A stretch of 26,743 bases of DNA from Amoebophrya sp. A120. Taxonomy: Eukaryota > Sar > Dinophyceae > Syndiniales > Amoebophryaceae. Positions 9,101 through 18,400 of the stretch are shown here, one piece after another (position 1 is the stretch's first letter; each line of letters starts with the position of its first letter). Where the stretch lies: contig CAJINV010000002.1 of NCBI GenBank assembly GCA_905178155.1, positions 3,801,183 through 3,827,925 on the forward strand, read 5' to 3'. The notes beneath the pieces were generated by a model. The model did not search any database and was not told the origin of the DNA. It worked only from the letters and a program-made list of their open reading frames with translations. Both the position numbers and the translations under genes were made by a program.

Positions 9101-11599
9101 CTCATAGCAAACCAGGGCGCCTACGCGATTCCGATGGCGAAATGGCTCTCCTTGGGCGGGATTCCCAGTTGGCACAAAGTCAAGCGGACGACGCCGAGTG
9201 TGTTTCGGGACGACGACGGCAAACTGCGGAAGAAATGGTGGGGAAAGGAGTTTTTTGATAAAGAAGCATCGAAGAGCGGAGGTGATGAAGATTATACCCC
9301 TCTTAAAGACGCACAAGCAGCGAAAAGAAATGCGGCAAGAGATGAAGAGGAACAGCCTGCTCAAAAAAGTACTGGATTCGTTGATAAAGGAAAGGGGAAG
9401 GGCGATAGAAGGGAAATGATAGAAATGAAGCAATTACCTTCCGCAGTCCCGGCGGCCCACGGAACAATCATCCCGGAGGAAACGCTGGCCGCGCAAGTGA
9501 CCGCTGCGGCGACGACCACGATGGTGGATGGTATTCTATCCACTGCAAAAGTATCGTAGTCGTTGTATAAATGCACGTCTTGCATTACAAATCTTGTTCC
9601 CAAGGCAAAATAGCATGACAAATTCCATTGCTCGCGCTGACGAAATTTGTCATGCGTTTCGTACTAGTACGATGCTTTTGCATTTCATACATTCTCGCCC
9701 CAGTGCAGTACGAACCCGGCCACGTCTACGCCTTTGAGCCGTTCCGCACGCTGTACCAAAAACTGTGCGGGAATGCCGCGATTAACGGGATCGAAAACTT
9801 GCACGCGTTCAATTTCTATCAATTGCAAATATGTCTGTGTCTGGAAGGTCGCAAAACTTGTCATGCAGGTTTTCCATGACGCATGAGGCCTGTCATACAT
9901 GATCTAGCATGACGCATTCTGTGCGACCTCTATCATGCCTCGCCTGCATGAGAAACTGCCTCTCAACTTGGTCAAAAGTGCGCAGCTTTTGGTATTCACG
10001 GCGCAACATCACAGATTTTTTAACTATCCAGAATTAGCATGACAAGTTCCTGCTTTCCAGACCCAGACATATTTGCAATGTATAATTTCGGTTTGTCGGA
10101 TCGGGAAAATCCAAACAAGTTCCTGTACAACATCCCCGGGCCGGACATGCGGCGGCTGAACTACCACCAAATGTATGTGACCGATATGAAATGCAAAAAT
10201 GTCTGGGTCTGGAAAAAATGCCAAGTTTGTCATGCATATTTTCCAAGACCCATGAGGTCTGGAATGCAGGGCCTAGCATGACAGATTCTGTGCGATCTCT
10301 CATGCCTATCCTGCGTGAGAAACTCACTCCCGACTTTTTCAAAACTGGACGACTTTTGGTAATCATGCAACACAGATTTTTGCATGCTTCAGATTTAGCA
10401 TGACCAGTTGCATTCTTCCAGACCCAGACATTTTTGCACTTGATAACCGAGCACTTGCAGCGCAAGCATGAAGACGCCTTCCGCGCGCACCACATCCAGC
10501 CGAAGATCGAGCTCCAGGCCCTGGATGAGTTGTACTTTCGAAAAGAATGTTTGCCGGAGGTCAGTTTGTTGACCGAACACGCGTGGAGCGTTCCACCGCC
10601 GAGACACCGGACTACTACGCAAGGAGCAGGAGGGCAGGAGGAACACCTCCGCCGGCATCAAGCAACTACGAAACGGGATTTTTCCTCCTGTCCGAACCGA
10701 AAGCATTTGGAAAAATTGTACTACCCAGAGGATCTTCAAGGAAAGATAAATCCCGTAGTTCCCCACCCACCCTTCTCCTCCCTTCCCGAATCTGAGATAT
10801 GGAATGCAAAAATGTCTGGGTCTGGAAGGATGCAAGACTTGTCGCGCAGGTTTTCCATGACCCGGGAGGTCTGGAATGCAGCGCCTAGCATGACAGATTC
10901 TGTGAGACCTCTAGCATGCCTTTCCTGCATGAGAAATTCTTGCTCAACTTGGTAAAGAAGGAGGGCTCCTGTTGGTAATCATGCAACACAGATTTTTTGC
11001 ATGATTCAGGTTTAATAGCATCACAACTTGCCAGCTTCCAGACCCAGACATGTCTGCTGTGGATATGAGATCCCCTTCAACGACTTTTTCCGCATCAACC
11101 GGGTGGATCTGATGAAGGTCGATATCGAGGGGCAGTTCGAGGCCTACTTCTACTATCCTATGTAAAAACGTCTCCACACCAGAGTTGTAATGCAAATCTG
11201 CATGCTGAAAATGTTTGCCATGCCGAGACCCATGAGAAGCAGTTTCTAGTCGTCTTTTGGGCTCTGTGATGCTAGAATCAGCATGATGTGCCAGATCTGT
11301 GATGCTGCTGAACAACCTAAACAGGATTACACTACGAGGGCAAGCCTGTCATGTGAAACAACCAAAGCTGGTGGATTTGTCTAGCAGATTTCCCAACCGG
11401 ACTCTGGTGTGGGGACGTTTTTACTTAGGATATCTACGGGGCCTGGTTCACGCTGGAGTACTGGCGCCCGACTTTAGTCTTCGAAAACGACGATCCGAAC
11501 GGGAACATACCGACCATACTGGAAAAAGATCTGTCCTACGAGTGCGTCCCCCTACCGGCCACGCTGAACGACGATCTGGTGTGTGTGGTTATTCTGTAA
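129..11599 (+). CDS. FkbM-family methyltransferase domain protein, 23 exons
   Basis: The C-terminal part is a SAM-dependent methyltransferase of the FkbM type (usually O-methylation; substrate unknown). Motif I reads FVDVGA then N/S-QGAYAIP near residues 753-765. The acidic motif VYAFEP is at about 911-916, NAAINGI follows, GLSDREN comes next, and VDLMKVDIEG is at 1100-1109. About 130 low-complexity, Lys/Glu/Ala-rich residues separate motif I from VYAFEP, where the family usually has a few tens. The first ~740 residues match no family I know. Exons: 129-434, 726-770, 1029-1155, 1485-1541, 1702-1743, 2005-2077, 2345-2401, 2728-2914, 3130-3196, 3487-3571, 3748-3773, 4058-4344, 6724-6752, 7011-7336, 7661-8103, 8382-8445, 8726-8780, 9112-9536, 9695-9816, 10090-10184, 10451-10797, 11071-11153, 11438-11599. 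Total 3510 nt, 1169 aa. Boundaries may shift within each 5-bp repeat. The start at ATG 129 is the first in-frame ATG, but an upstream exon is possible. No signal peptide or membrane segment is evident. Confidence 0.82.
435..720. mobile_element. Introner 1, family F1
   Basis: Left end TATCAACTGCAAAAGTGTCT and right end ...CCAGACCCAGATAGTTTTGCATTTGATA are inverted. Flanking 5-bp repeat CACTG (430-434, 721-725). Removal of element plus one repeat joins EDAL to KSLTTYD in frame. An internal TTGTCATGC and its complement form a second, nested stem. Confidence 0.9.
771..1023. mobile_element. Introner 2, family F1
   Basis: Begins TATGCATTGCAAATGTGTCT and ends ATATTTGCACTGGATA. Flanked by ACCCC on both sides. 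Neither the repeat nor the adjoining bases contain GT or AG, so no equivalent junction can be GT-AG. Splicing joins TANPDP to ETNPKLY. Confidence 0.9.
1156..1479. mobile_element. Introner 3, family F2
   Basis: Left end TATCCTGTGTAAAAACGTCC, right end GGCGTTTTTACATAGGACA, so the final ATA has become ACA. Flanking repeat CCGCG is exact. Splicing gives FKVR-VGFEHH. A perfect inverted repeat, ATATCATGGGGGT with its complement, lies inside near 1231-1260. Confidence 0.88.
1542..1696. mobile_element. Introner 4, family F3 (short form)
   Basis: 155 bp. Left end TATCCTGTGCAAAACTACCG, right end CGATACTTTTACAATGCATA. Flanks AGTCG and GGTCG differ at the first base. Splicing gives RSGV-AAEFWLRRR. Internal GCATTACAAATTTTCTC pairs with a TTGTAATGC copy. 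Confidence 0.86.
1744..1999. mobile_element. Introner 5, family F7
   Basis: The only member here of its TIR family: left TATCGTAGAAAAAAAAGCTG, right AGTGAAAGAAGACTCTTTTCCTCCGATA (imperfect complement). Flanks CTACC and CCACC differ at one base. Splicing gives HWNYL-LTVYCARS. It contains the shared internal motif TTGTGATGC. Confidence 0.82.
2078..2339. mobile_element. Introner 6, family F1
   Basis: Left TATCAAATGTAAAAATGTCT, right AGACATTTTTACAGTTGATA. Flanking repeat GAAAT is exact. Splicing gives ELPEI-GKDWQEE. No GT-AG junction is possible within the repeat. Confidence 0.9.
2402..2722. mobile_element. Introner 7, family F4
   Basis: Left TATCAAAACGAAAAATCCCT followed by CCTCCCCATATCG; right GGGATTTTCCCTTACGATA. 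Flanking repeat TCGGG is exact. Splicing gives QQDSG-AAASGS. Confidence 0.9.
2915..3124. mobile_element. Introner 8, family F5
   Basis: Left TATCGCAAGAAAAAAGTGTT then ACAGTTACAC; right GTGTAACTGTAACACTTTTT then TCGTGGGATA. Flanking repeat AATTC is exact. Splicing gives TQKKF-KSEVLQS. Confidence 0.9.
3197..3481. mobile_element. Introner 9, diverged F1-like
   Basis: Ends TATGCATTGCAAAAGTAATC and GAAATTTGCAAAATGCATA keep the TGCAAA core of F1, but the inner arm (CTCTGGATCA near 3227; CATCCAGGCA near 3444) has drifted. Flanking repeat GAAGT is exact. Splicing gives GCLPK-FQDADF. Confidence 0.85.
3572..3747. mobile_element. Introner 10, family F3, irregular ends
   Basis: Family F3 arms (TATCGTATTCGTAAAAATGC; ACGATACTTTTGTACA) are present, but no clean 5-bp repeat flanks a TAT...ATA unit. 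The given limits are the 176-bp span that restores frame (VWAP-TGVTGSTD). The left end contains a 25-bp tandem duplication (3580-3604, 3605-3629), and GGGCGC occurs on both sides, so boundaries are uncertain. Confidence 0.6.
3774..4052. mobile_element. Introner 11, family F2
   Basis: Left TATGCTGAGTAAAAACGTCC, right GGGGACGCTTTTGCTTAGGATA (imperfect complement). Flanking repeat GGATC is exact. Splicing gives GSTD-RYVSVTPP. Confidence 0.88.
4635..6238 (+). repeat. 95-bp hairpin minisatellite, about 17 units
   Basis: Units recur every ~95 bp (units at 4741 to 6163 average 94.8 bp). Each has a self-complementary core: CCCTAGGCCA, then CGCGGGGAC-CGA-GTCCCCGCG, then TGGCCTAGGG. A spacer follows (TTTCGCCCCTTGGCCGCACG...AGCTGGCCC). 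The first unit near 4640 and the one near 5880 are degenerate or shortened; a further decayed core is at 4413-4433. Long open frames over the array (PRWPRAFAP-type repeats) are a by-product of the period and are not taken as genes. Confidence 0.92.
6295..6480 (+). repeat. G-rich GGGGTGTGTC / GGGGTATGTC tandem array
   Basis: At least ten GGGG tracts in GGGGTGTGT or GGGGTATGT units are separated by roughly 6 to 20 bases. The same units appear inverted as ATACCCC and ACACACCCC at 6535-6577. The array can therefore fold back on itself, and the G strand could form G-quadruplexes. It lies inside introner 12, so it would be transcribed and removed. Confidence 0.85.
6535..6577 (-). repeat. Inverted C-rich arm of the G-rich array
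   Basis: CATACCCC, ACACACCCC, ACATACCCC and GCATACCCC in sequence are the reverse complement of units in 6295-6480, giving an inverted pair with a spacer of about 55 bp. Confidence 0.75.
6753..7005. mobile_element. Introner 13, family F8
   Basis: About 41 bp at each end align as inverted repeats: left TATAACGCGCTTAGCTGTTA then CAACCTCAAGCGTTAC; right GTAACGTTTGAGATTGTAAC then GTTTGAGCAGGTCATA. Flanking repeat CACAA is exact. Splicing gives QALHN-QLSFCVQ. Confidence 0.88.
7337..7655. mobile_element. Introner 14, family F2
   Basis: Left TATCGTTTGTGAAAACGTCC, right GGACGTTTTTCCACAGGATA. Flanks GAAGG and CAAGG differ at one base. Splicing gives KKKRK-AKAWAKI. Confidence 0.88.
8104..8376. mobile_element. 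Introner 15, family F1
   Basis: Left TATCAAGTGCAAATATCCCT, right ATGTTTGCAGTTGATA. Flanking repeat TGCCG is exact. Splicing gives FALP-IYDYVIS. Confidence 0.88.
8446..8720. mobile_element. Introner 16, family F1
   Basis: Left TATCCATTGCAAAGATGTCT, right ACATGTTTGCAATGCATA. Flanking repeat ATTGC is exact. Splicing gives ENEL-QFLTGLS, just upstream of the methyltransferase motif I. Confidence 0.9.
8781..9106. mobile_element. Introner 17, family F11, inside motif I
   Basis: Ends TATCAGAGTGCACAAGAACT and AAGTTCTTCTGTCCTCGCTCATA are imperfect inverted repeats. Flanks GCGAG and GCAAA share three of five bases. Removal of 331 nt restores the SAM-binding motif as VDVGA-NQG or VDVGA-SQG, then AYAIP. 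This strongly supports the intron even though its repeats have decayed. Confidence 0.8.
9537..9689. mobile_element. Introner 18, family F3 (short form)
   Basis: 153 bp. Left TATCCACTGCAAAAGTATCG, right ACGATGCTTTTGCATTTCATA. Flanks TATTC and CATTC. Splicing gives MVDGI-LAPVQYEPGHVYAFEP. Confidence 0.88.
9817..10084. mobile_element. Introner 19, family F1
   Basis: Left TATCAATTGCAAATATGTCT, right AGACATATTTGCAATGTATA. Flanking repeat ATTTC is exact. Splicing gives HAFNF-GLSDREN, a typical FkbM stretch. The interior closely resembles introners 1, 20 and 21. Confidence 0.92.
10185..10445. mobile_element. Introner 20, family F1
   Basis: Left TATGAAATGCAAAAATGTCT, right AGACATTTTTGCACTTGATA. Flanking repeat ACCGA is exact. 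Splicing gives MYVTE-HLQRKHE. Confidence 0.9.
10798..11065. mobile_element. Introner 21, family F1
   Basis: Left TATGGAATGCAAAAATGTCT, right AGACATGTCTGCTGTGGATA. Flanking repeat TGAGA is exact. Splicing gives LPESE-IPFNDFF and fixes the frame of exon 21. Confidence 0.9.
11154..11432. mobile_element. Introner 22, family F2
   Basis: Left TATCCTATGTAAAAACGTCT, right GGACGTTTTTACTTAGGATA. Flanking repeat TCTAC is exact. Splicing gives EAYFY-GAWFTLEYW. Confidence 0.92.
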
Positions 11600-12434
11600 T
11601 TTTTGTAAGGGGGATTTGTATAGTATTTGATATTCGGTAGTTGCTCTCTGTTGAAGAGGCTGTTTTACAGAGCTAAGGGAAGTTTTTCGAAAAAATTGGA
11701 ATTGATCATGGAGGTGCAGGTGTGGTATGTCACTGCTAAGCACAAGCTTTTTCTACATAGATAGATCGTGACGAGACGGGGCGGTCACGCACTTTTGATG
11801 CGGATAATTGAATAGATGATTTGAGTACTACCACCTTCATGGATTGACATTGACAAGCGCGACATGTTGAAGCAGTTCTTTCTCTCAACTGTGAGTGTGC
11901 GCTGTGAAAGCTCACTTTTCGTTTACTGCAAGCAGGAACAGGAAGCCGCCCCAGGAGGACTTCGTTTGGCAGACCTGTGTTTGATAATGACGGGTAGGGT
12001 GGTTCTGCGGAATTTGTAGGCCGCTCAGGGTTTTACTTTTTCCTCGCGCTGATCGCGCCAAAATGCTTTCTCCGCTGGTCCGCGAGCGACTTTCATAGAG
12101 AGTGGAGAAAACTCCGACTCAAATGTCAGTGGAGGCGTCGTGACACAGCAGCTGTGCTGTTGAGAGCGCAGGAGATGCGGGTGCTAAAGGGGTGCTTTTT
12201 GACCGAAAGCGGTTCTTGTCTGAGTCGCTTTTCTTTGCAGCAGATGAAAAGGGGATGACCGCATGGTGAAAAATTTTGTGCAGCGCCACTCAGGCGGATT
12301 TTTGCAGTTACTATACTGGAGCTGCTGCTGCTCTACGTGGTGTTTCCTTCGGAGGTGCTCTATGGCTGATTCCGATCTTGTTGTGCTGCTCGAATTATTC
12401 GAGTACGAGTTGATTTCACTACACTAGGGCGTGT
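11600..12434. other. Intergenic region between genes 1 and 2
   Basis: This must hold the 3' UTR of gene 1 and the promoter and 5' UTR of gene 2. I see no introner termini, no long convincing reading frame and no RNA gene. There are T-rich runs near 12030 and 12290. Confidence 0.5.
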
Positions 12435-15400
12435 ATGTTTGCCAAGATGTCTTTTGTCGTCTCGTCGTTCTTTTGCCATATGTTAAAAGGCCTGTTGCTC
12501 TTGGTGATGTGCTGTCATCCCACTCGTGCTCGCTGTGCCACGATTCGTTCAGCGTTTCTTCTTTTCCCGGTCGGCGCTGCGTTACAGCACGCGTCCTCAG
12601 CACCGATGGAGCTCCTGCCCGAGTCAGCGCCGCAACATCCTTCGCAGCAGATGAAACCGAGCCTGCGTCGGGAGGTGTCCTCCGAGATCGTATCCAGTGC
12701 CGCGGAGGTTTTGTTTACCGATGCAGATCATGACCAGCACGCTGGGACGGGGGATCATGTCGGCGATTTATCACGCGGGGATGAGGGCACTGGACGTACT
12801 ACAATATCCGGCCCGGCAACTACACGAGGCCGAGAAGGAGCGACAGCGGTCGCGGCAACAGACTCGCATGAGGTGGATGCTTCGAATCAGGATCCACAAG
12901 GTGCTGATGCTGCAGCTCCTACACTTAGAAAACCACCACACGACGACGACGCTCACCAACGGCGCTCTACTCCTGCGCAAAGGCAGCAGCAACAGCAGCA
13001 GCTTTTGCGCGGGGAGAAAACTCCAGCTCATCGAGTAGACGCTGCGACTTCCTCTACACAAGATCCAGAAACGACCCGCCCGCAGAGTAGGTTACGACCA
13101 GAAGCAGAAGACGGCGCAAGAAAAATAAATCGCGGATACAGAGAGATAAAGGAAGAGCGGAAAAATGAAGCGAGAAAGGTACTTCACGGGGAAGAAACCA
13201 CACAAACCGTAGAAGTTTCGGCAAGCGCAGCCGCAGGTTCGAGGAGAACAGCCAGGTTTATTTCAGCGGAGGAAGAACTGCAGGAGCAGCACGAGATAAA
13301 AAGTAGAATATCTGAAGCCGAAGCGGAACCCGAAGACGATATAACGCCTGCAGCCGGGTCCTCAAATGCAGCGACTGCGTCCAGTGAGAAAGAAGCGAGT
13401 ATGGTGGCTGGAAACGTGTTGGATAGCGATAAAACAACGGAAATGGCCACAGGTTTGATGTTCTGACGTGCACAACGTGGATAAGCATCTTGTGTTTCAT
13501 CTGTGAAGTTGCTTTTGCATCTTGATCTTTAATAGTACCGCAAGCGAAGTACATAGTGGTGCTTGGCGCCGGCGTCTTGGCAACATTTATTTCGAGGATC
13601 ATTTTCACGTATCAAGGTATCTTTCGCACCACCACTGCCGGTGAATACGGGCAGACGTGTCCCTGGCTCCAGATTGACCTCGGAGCGAACGGAACCTCGG
13701 CGTCCATTTCCCGGGTCGAACTAACCGCAGCCACGAGCCCGATGAAGTTGCGCTGGACGTTTTTCTCGCACGACGAAGCCAGTTTTTACTCGGACGGACG
13801 GCTGAAGGGCAACGCCGCCGCTTGGGACAGCAGCAACAGTCAAAATCCGGAGGCGGACAGTGCGCGAGACCAGGGGATCAGGATTTCGGTTGCGAAGACG
13901 GCGCGGGACCGAAGTGCCACGTGTGCGGTCCAAGCGGGCGTCTGTCAAGGCACTTCCGCGGGGGACGCCTGTCCCGCAATCACGGCGACAAACAGCTACG
14001 ACGGCACGACGAACGGGCAGGCGGACGCGGAAAGTCCCGATATGCACGAGTGCGAGACGATCAAGTACACCAATTCGATAAGCGGGGACGGTCCATATCC
14101 TATGTAAAAACATCCCCACCCCATAGTTGTCATGCAGATTTGCAGTCACAGGAAGATTTGTAAGGCGCATCCCAATGAGAGCGAGGCATTTCCAGTCATG
14201 TTTTGGACTTTGTAATGCCATAAACAGGATGAGTGTAGACGGCTTTGCGATGCGGCTGCACTTGCTAAACTGCACTACAATACAGAGAGGAACTTGTCAT
14301 GCGTGACTCCCAAAACTTCTCGACTTGTGTTGCGAGATCCCCATCTTGACTGTGGTATGTAGTGAGGTCACCGAACGGTTCTAACCGGGGAGTTTTTTTG
14401 CCACCTACCGTGAAAAACGACCGGCAGTTTTCAAGCGGCCGGAAGGCTTTTTTGACATAAAAAATTTCCAATTATCAAGCGGCCGGGGCTTTGATAGCAA
14501 ACAAGCCCGGTCGAAAACTATCGATTCGCACTGGATAAAACGACGCAGGGAAGCCGGCAAAAGGGGCGCCCTTCTGAGGCGCCCACCGCCTTGGTTTCTG
14601 GCGATTTGGGGCGCCCAAAAAGGGGCGCGCAAAAAACGCGCCCAAAATCAGAACAGCGAAACAGCATGGCACGGCCGCGATTTCGGAGCATCTTGGGCGG
14701 CCGCGAAAGCGGCCGCCTTTTCGCCGGTTTTAGAGCCTGGGAAGCTTTGCAAAAAGCGCCGGCGTGAAAAATAAAAACGCGAAAAATAAAAAACGCCTCA
14801 GACGCGCAAAGCCAATCCGCATGCTATGGGCCCGGTTTTTCTTCGCTTTTTGGGCGCCCCCCGTGGCACCCGGATCGGCCCCATAGCATCGGGGCTGGCT
14901 TTCGGAAAGGAATTTGGGAAATGTGCCAAAATTTGTGATGTTTCCCAAGTGGCCGCCATACCGTGCGGCATAACGTTACTCACGGCGGTATGGCGAGCCC
15001 AGAAAAAACAAAGGCGCGGCCAAGGCGGCGGTCGGCAAAAAAACGCCCACGACCTCACTACCCCCGCCCCGGCGGCTATATTTGGTATGGGGACGTTTTT
15101 ACTTAGGATAGCCCAGACCGCTTCGTCGCAGATACCGGCAGTGCCTTTGGCACCGCATCCGTCACCTGTCGAAACGTATCCACTGCAAATACGTCTGGGC
15201 CTGGAAGGATGCAAGGTTTGTCGTGCTTGTCTAGCATGACTGAAGAACTTGTGACGCGTGTCCAAGTTAGAAGAGACCCTGTGCTTTCTTGTCATGCAAA
15301 GACGCAGCTTGTCATGCGGAAGCTGCCAGATTAAGCAGCGCAGATACACCTTCTCATGCTTGGCTGTGCATTTTTACAGGGCATTCACTAGCACTCCCAA

Positions 15401-18400
15401 CCCAGCATTACAAGTTTCCAGACCCAGACATCTACTTTGCAATGCATAAAACGCAACCACAGACCACTTGTCCGGCTACCGCTACGTCGTAGTCGACCTT
15501 CCGGGACAGACAGACGCCAGCTATCCGAGGTTTCTGTCCGTCAGTATGGTGAAGGTTTTTGGCTCGAGTGGCGCAGAGGCAGGAACGACAGGTGCAAAGG
15601 TAGTCGCGAGTACCACCACGACCCCGCCCTTCGCCTCCGCCTGCCACGGCTGCTATGAAATGCAAATATGTCCTCTGGGTCGGGAAGATTCTGAGATTTG
15701 TCATGCAGTTTTTCCAAGCTCCGCCGAGTCTGGAATGCAGAGCCTAGCACCACAGGATCTGCAGCCCCTTTGAGATGCCTGCTCTGCATGAGAAATGCCC
15801 TCCCAGCATGACCAGAAATGAGCACGACCTTTTGCAAGTCACGCAACACAGATTTTTGTACGATCCGCAACATGCATCACAAGTTCGCATCCTTCTAGAC
15901 ATCCAAGCATATTTGCAATGCATAGCTGCGGAGCGCGGACGAAAGAGTGCTGGAGCCAGTGCGGGAAATCGTCCAGCGCCGCCAAGTATTCTGTGCAAAA
16001 GTATCGTACTCGTATTGCAATCATGCATTACAAATCTTTTTCCTAAGGTAAATCAGCATTACAGATTTTCTTTCCCATGGTGAGGAGATTTGTAATGCAT
16101 TTATACGAGTGCGATACTTTTGCAGTTCATAACAAGGAGTGGTGCGCAGCCTGCGCTACAGAGCCGAGCGAGAGTAACCGCAAGGGGAATTGCTGTTCGT
16201 TCGACAAAGCGACCGGGAAGGTGAAACCGGGCCAGGTCGAGGGCTGTATGGTGATGAACCAAGATCTATGAACTGCAAATATCCCTGGATGTCTGGAATC
16301 TTGTGATGCAAGGAAGGGAATAATGAAAACACTGTAATGCGCTGCCCCGCATGACAAGTTTTGCCGTGGTCTTGAGTTGCGTACTCCGCATGAGACGATG
16401 TTTTTTTTTTTTGCATGACAGGCACGACGAGGAGCTCTTCGCGGCCACGCAATACAGAGTTCAGAGGCATGCCAGACTAGCATGACATATCTCGCATCAA
16501 TCTTCCAGACCCAGAAATATTTGCAGTTGATAAGACCCCAATCCCGAGCGGTTTTTCACATCCGACTACTTGACGCATTCTCAGCAGAGCAGTTACGGTT
16601 ATCGTAAGGGAAAATCCTTCCTCCCCATATCGAGAACGAAATATGTGATGCTGTATTTGAGTACACAAGTCGACTTGTATTGCTAGAAGGCCAAGAGCCG
16701 CAGTTGTGGCCTCGTTTGCAGGCAATTTGTCATGCTGTTTCCCCCTTCCAGCTGCCTCCTGTCATGCTGAAGATGCAAGGCTTTCCCACGCCACCCAGCG
16801 CTACAGTCCGCATCTTTTCCCTTGTAGCATGACAAAATGATTTGTGTACACAAATCCCGCACCACAGACTTCCATTTCGATATGGGGAGGGGGGATTTTT
16901 CATTTTGATGTCGGTGCCTGCGTGGTGTTCCCGTTTCCGCAGCCGGACGATCTGATATCAAGAAGAAAAATCCCCCCTCCACGTATGAAAACGGAAATCT
17001 GTGATGCAGATTTGTGGTCACAGATCAGCTTTGTCATGCTAGAAGGAAAGGCATGCGGAGTGTAGTACTGGCTGGCGTGGGAAAGCCTTGCGCCTTCGGC
17101 ATGACAGAGAGCAACTGGAAGTGGGAAACAGCTTGACAAATTGCCTACAAACGAGGCCACCTGCGGCTCTTGGCCTTCTAGCATTACAAGTCGACTTGTG
17201 TACTCAAATACAGCATCACAAATTTCGTTTTCGATATGGGGAGGGGGGTTTTTTCCTTTTGATATCTGATCCGCCCGGACGACACCTGCTTTTCGCCAAA
17301 TAACGGTTGGTATGAGACGATTGCGCAACCCCACCCTCCCTCTCATTTGTCATGCAAAACCCGAAGTCTAGTGCTTGCTTTGTGGTATTTTTCGCATGAC
17401 AAAATTTTTCCGCAATCCCAAGCAGTACTATGGTCGGCGCATGAACTTGTCATGCACAGGCTCCACAAGTGCTGGTGTTTGTATTGCTGTCCATGCCATA
17501 CAAGTACAACAAATGAGGGAGGGTTGTGGTCTCTCATAGATGGAGCAGTCTGGACACGAAGAGTTGCGAGTGCTGGCACACGTGCGGGGAAAAGTATGCA
17601 AGAAAAAAACTGTGTAAGTGTAAATCTGTGATGCAGAAGATGCAAAACAGTTACACTTGTCATGCTGGAAGTGCGTCATAGGCTACTATCATACGTGTTT
17701 GCACGTACGTAGCTGCGCGTGACAGGTTTTCCCTGTAATGCAAAACAAACTTGTTATGCTGCTCTTCCTACAAAGTTACACTTACACAGTTTTTTTCCTG
17801 GATAAAAAGAGCGGGAAGTGCAGTAAGTGCACCCCCGGGTCGCCGACCTCGGAGCATTACGAGGTATGCATTGCAAATATGTCTGGGTCTGGAAAAATGT
17901 CAGGTTTGTCATGCTCTGCTAGCATGACTGTCAAGTCTGTCATGCAAGGTACTCAAAGCCGCCACTTTTGTGTCATGCAAAAACCTAGTTTCTCTTTCTC
18001 ATGCAGAATAGGCAACACCTAGCAACTCAAAAACCTGTCATGCTGAGCGGTCATTTCTGGCGTTCTCTTGCTTCGCCAACCAGCATCACAAGTTTCCAGA
18101 CCGAGAGGTATTTGCATTTGATACGAAGGTGCCTGCTGCAAGAAGGACGACGCAGCGAATGCAGCAGAGTGTGTATTACAATGAAAAATGCCCCCACCGC
18201 CCCCGAACTTGGCAGCATTTGTATTGCAAACCTTTCCAATGGAAACATTCCCCGTCTTGCATATCTCAGCATCACAAATTTTCCTTGCTGAAAAGCTCAA
18301 ATTTGTGTTGCGAAGGAGCCCAACAGCAGTCGGATCTGTTATGCACAAGACACCTTGATGTGCACCTAGATTCTGCATTAGAAAGGCTCGCAGTCCTTTC

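Noticed and set aside
10547-10795. Alternative frame (ETPDYYARSRR...NYETGFFLLSEP) over exon 21 of gene 1
   Set aside because: It ends at a stop before introner 21, while the other frame is open through the exon and joins in phase on both sides to conserved methyltransferase sequence.
11600-12434. tRNA, snRNA or rRNA gene in the intergenic region
   Set aside because: No cloverleaf arms, CCA-proximal T-arm motif or conserved small-RNA boxes were found by eye.
14360-15082. An autonomous transposon with its own transposase
   Set aside because: The block is too short and holds no DDE-type or other transposase motif that I can see; called a non-autonomous insert only.
14798-15349. Minus-strand frame of 183 codons within and beyond the nested insert
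   Set aside because: It spans the boundary between the insert, the introner arm and introner 24; composition follows the GC-rich repeats and no domain is seen.
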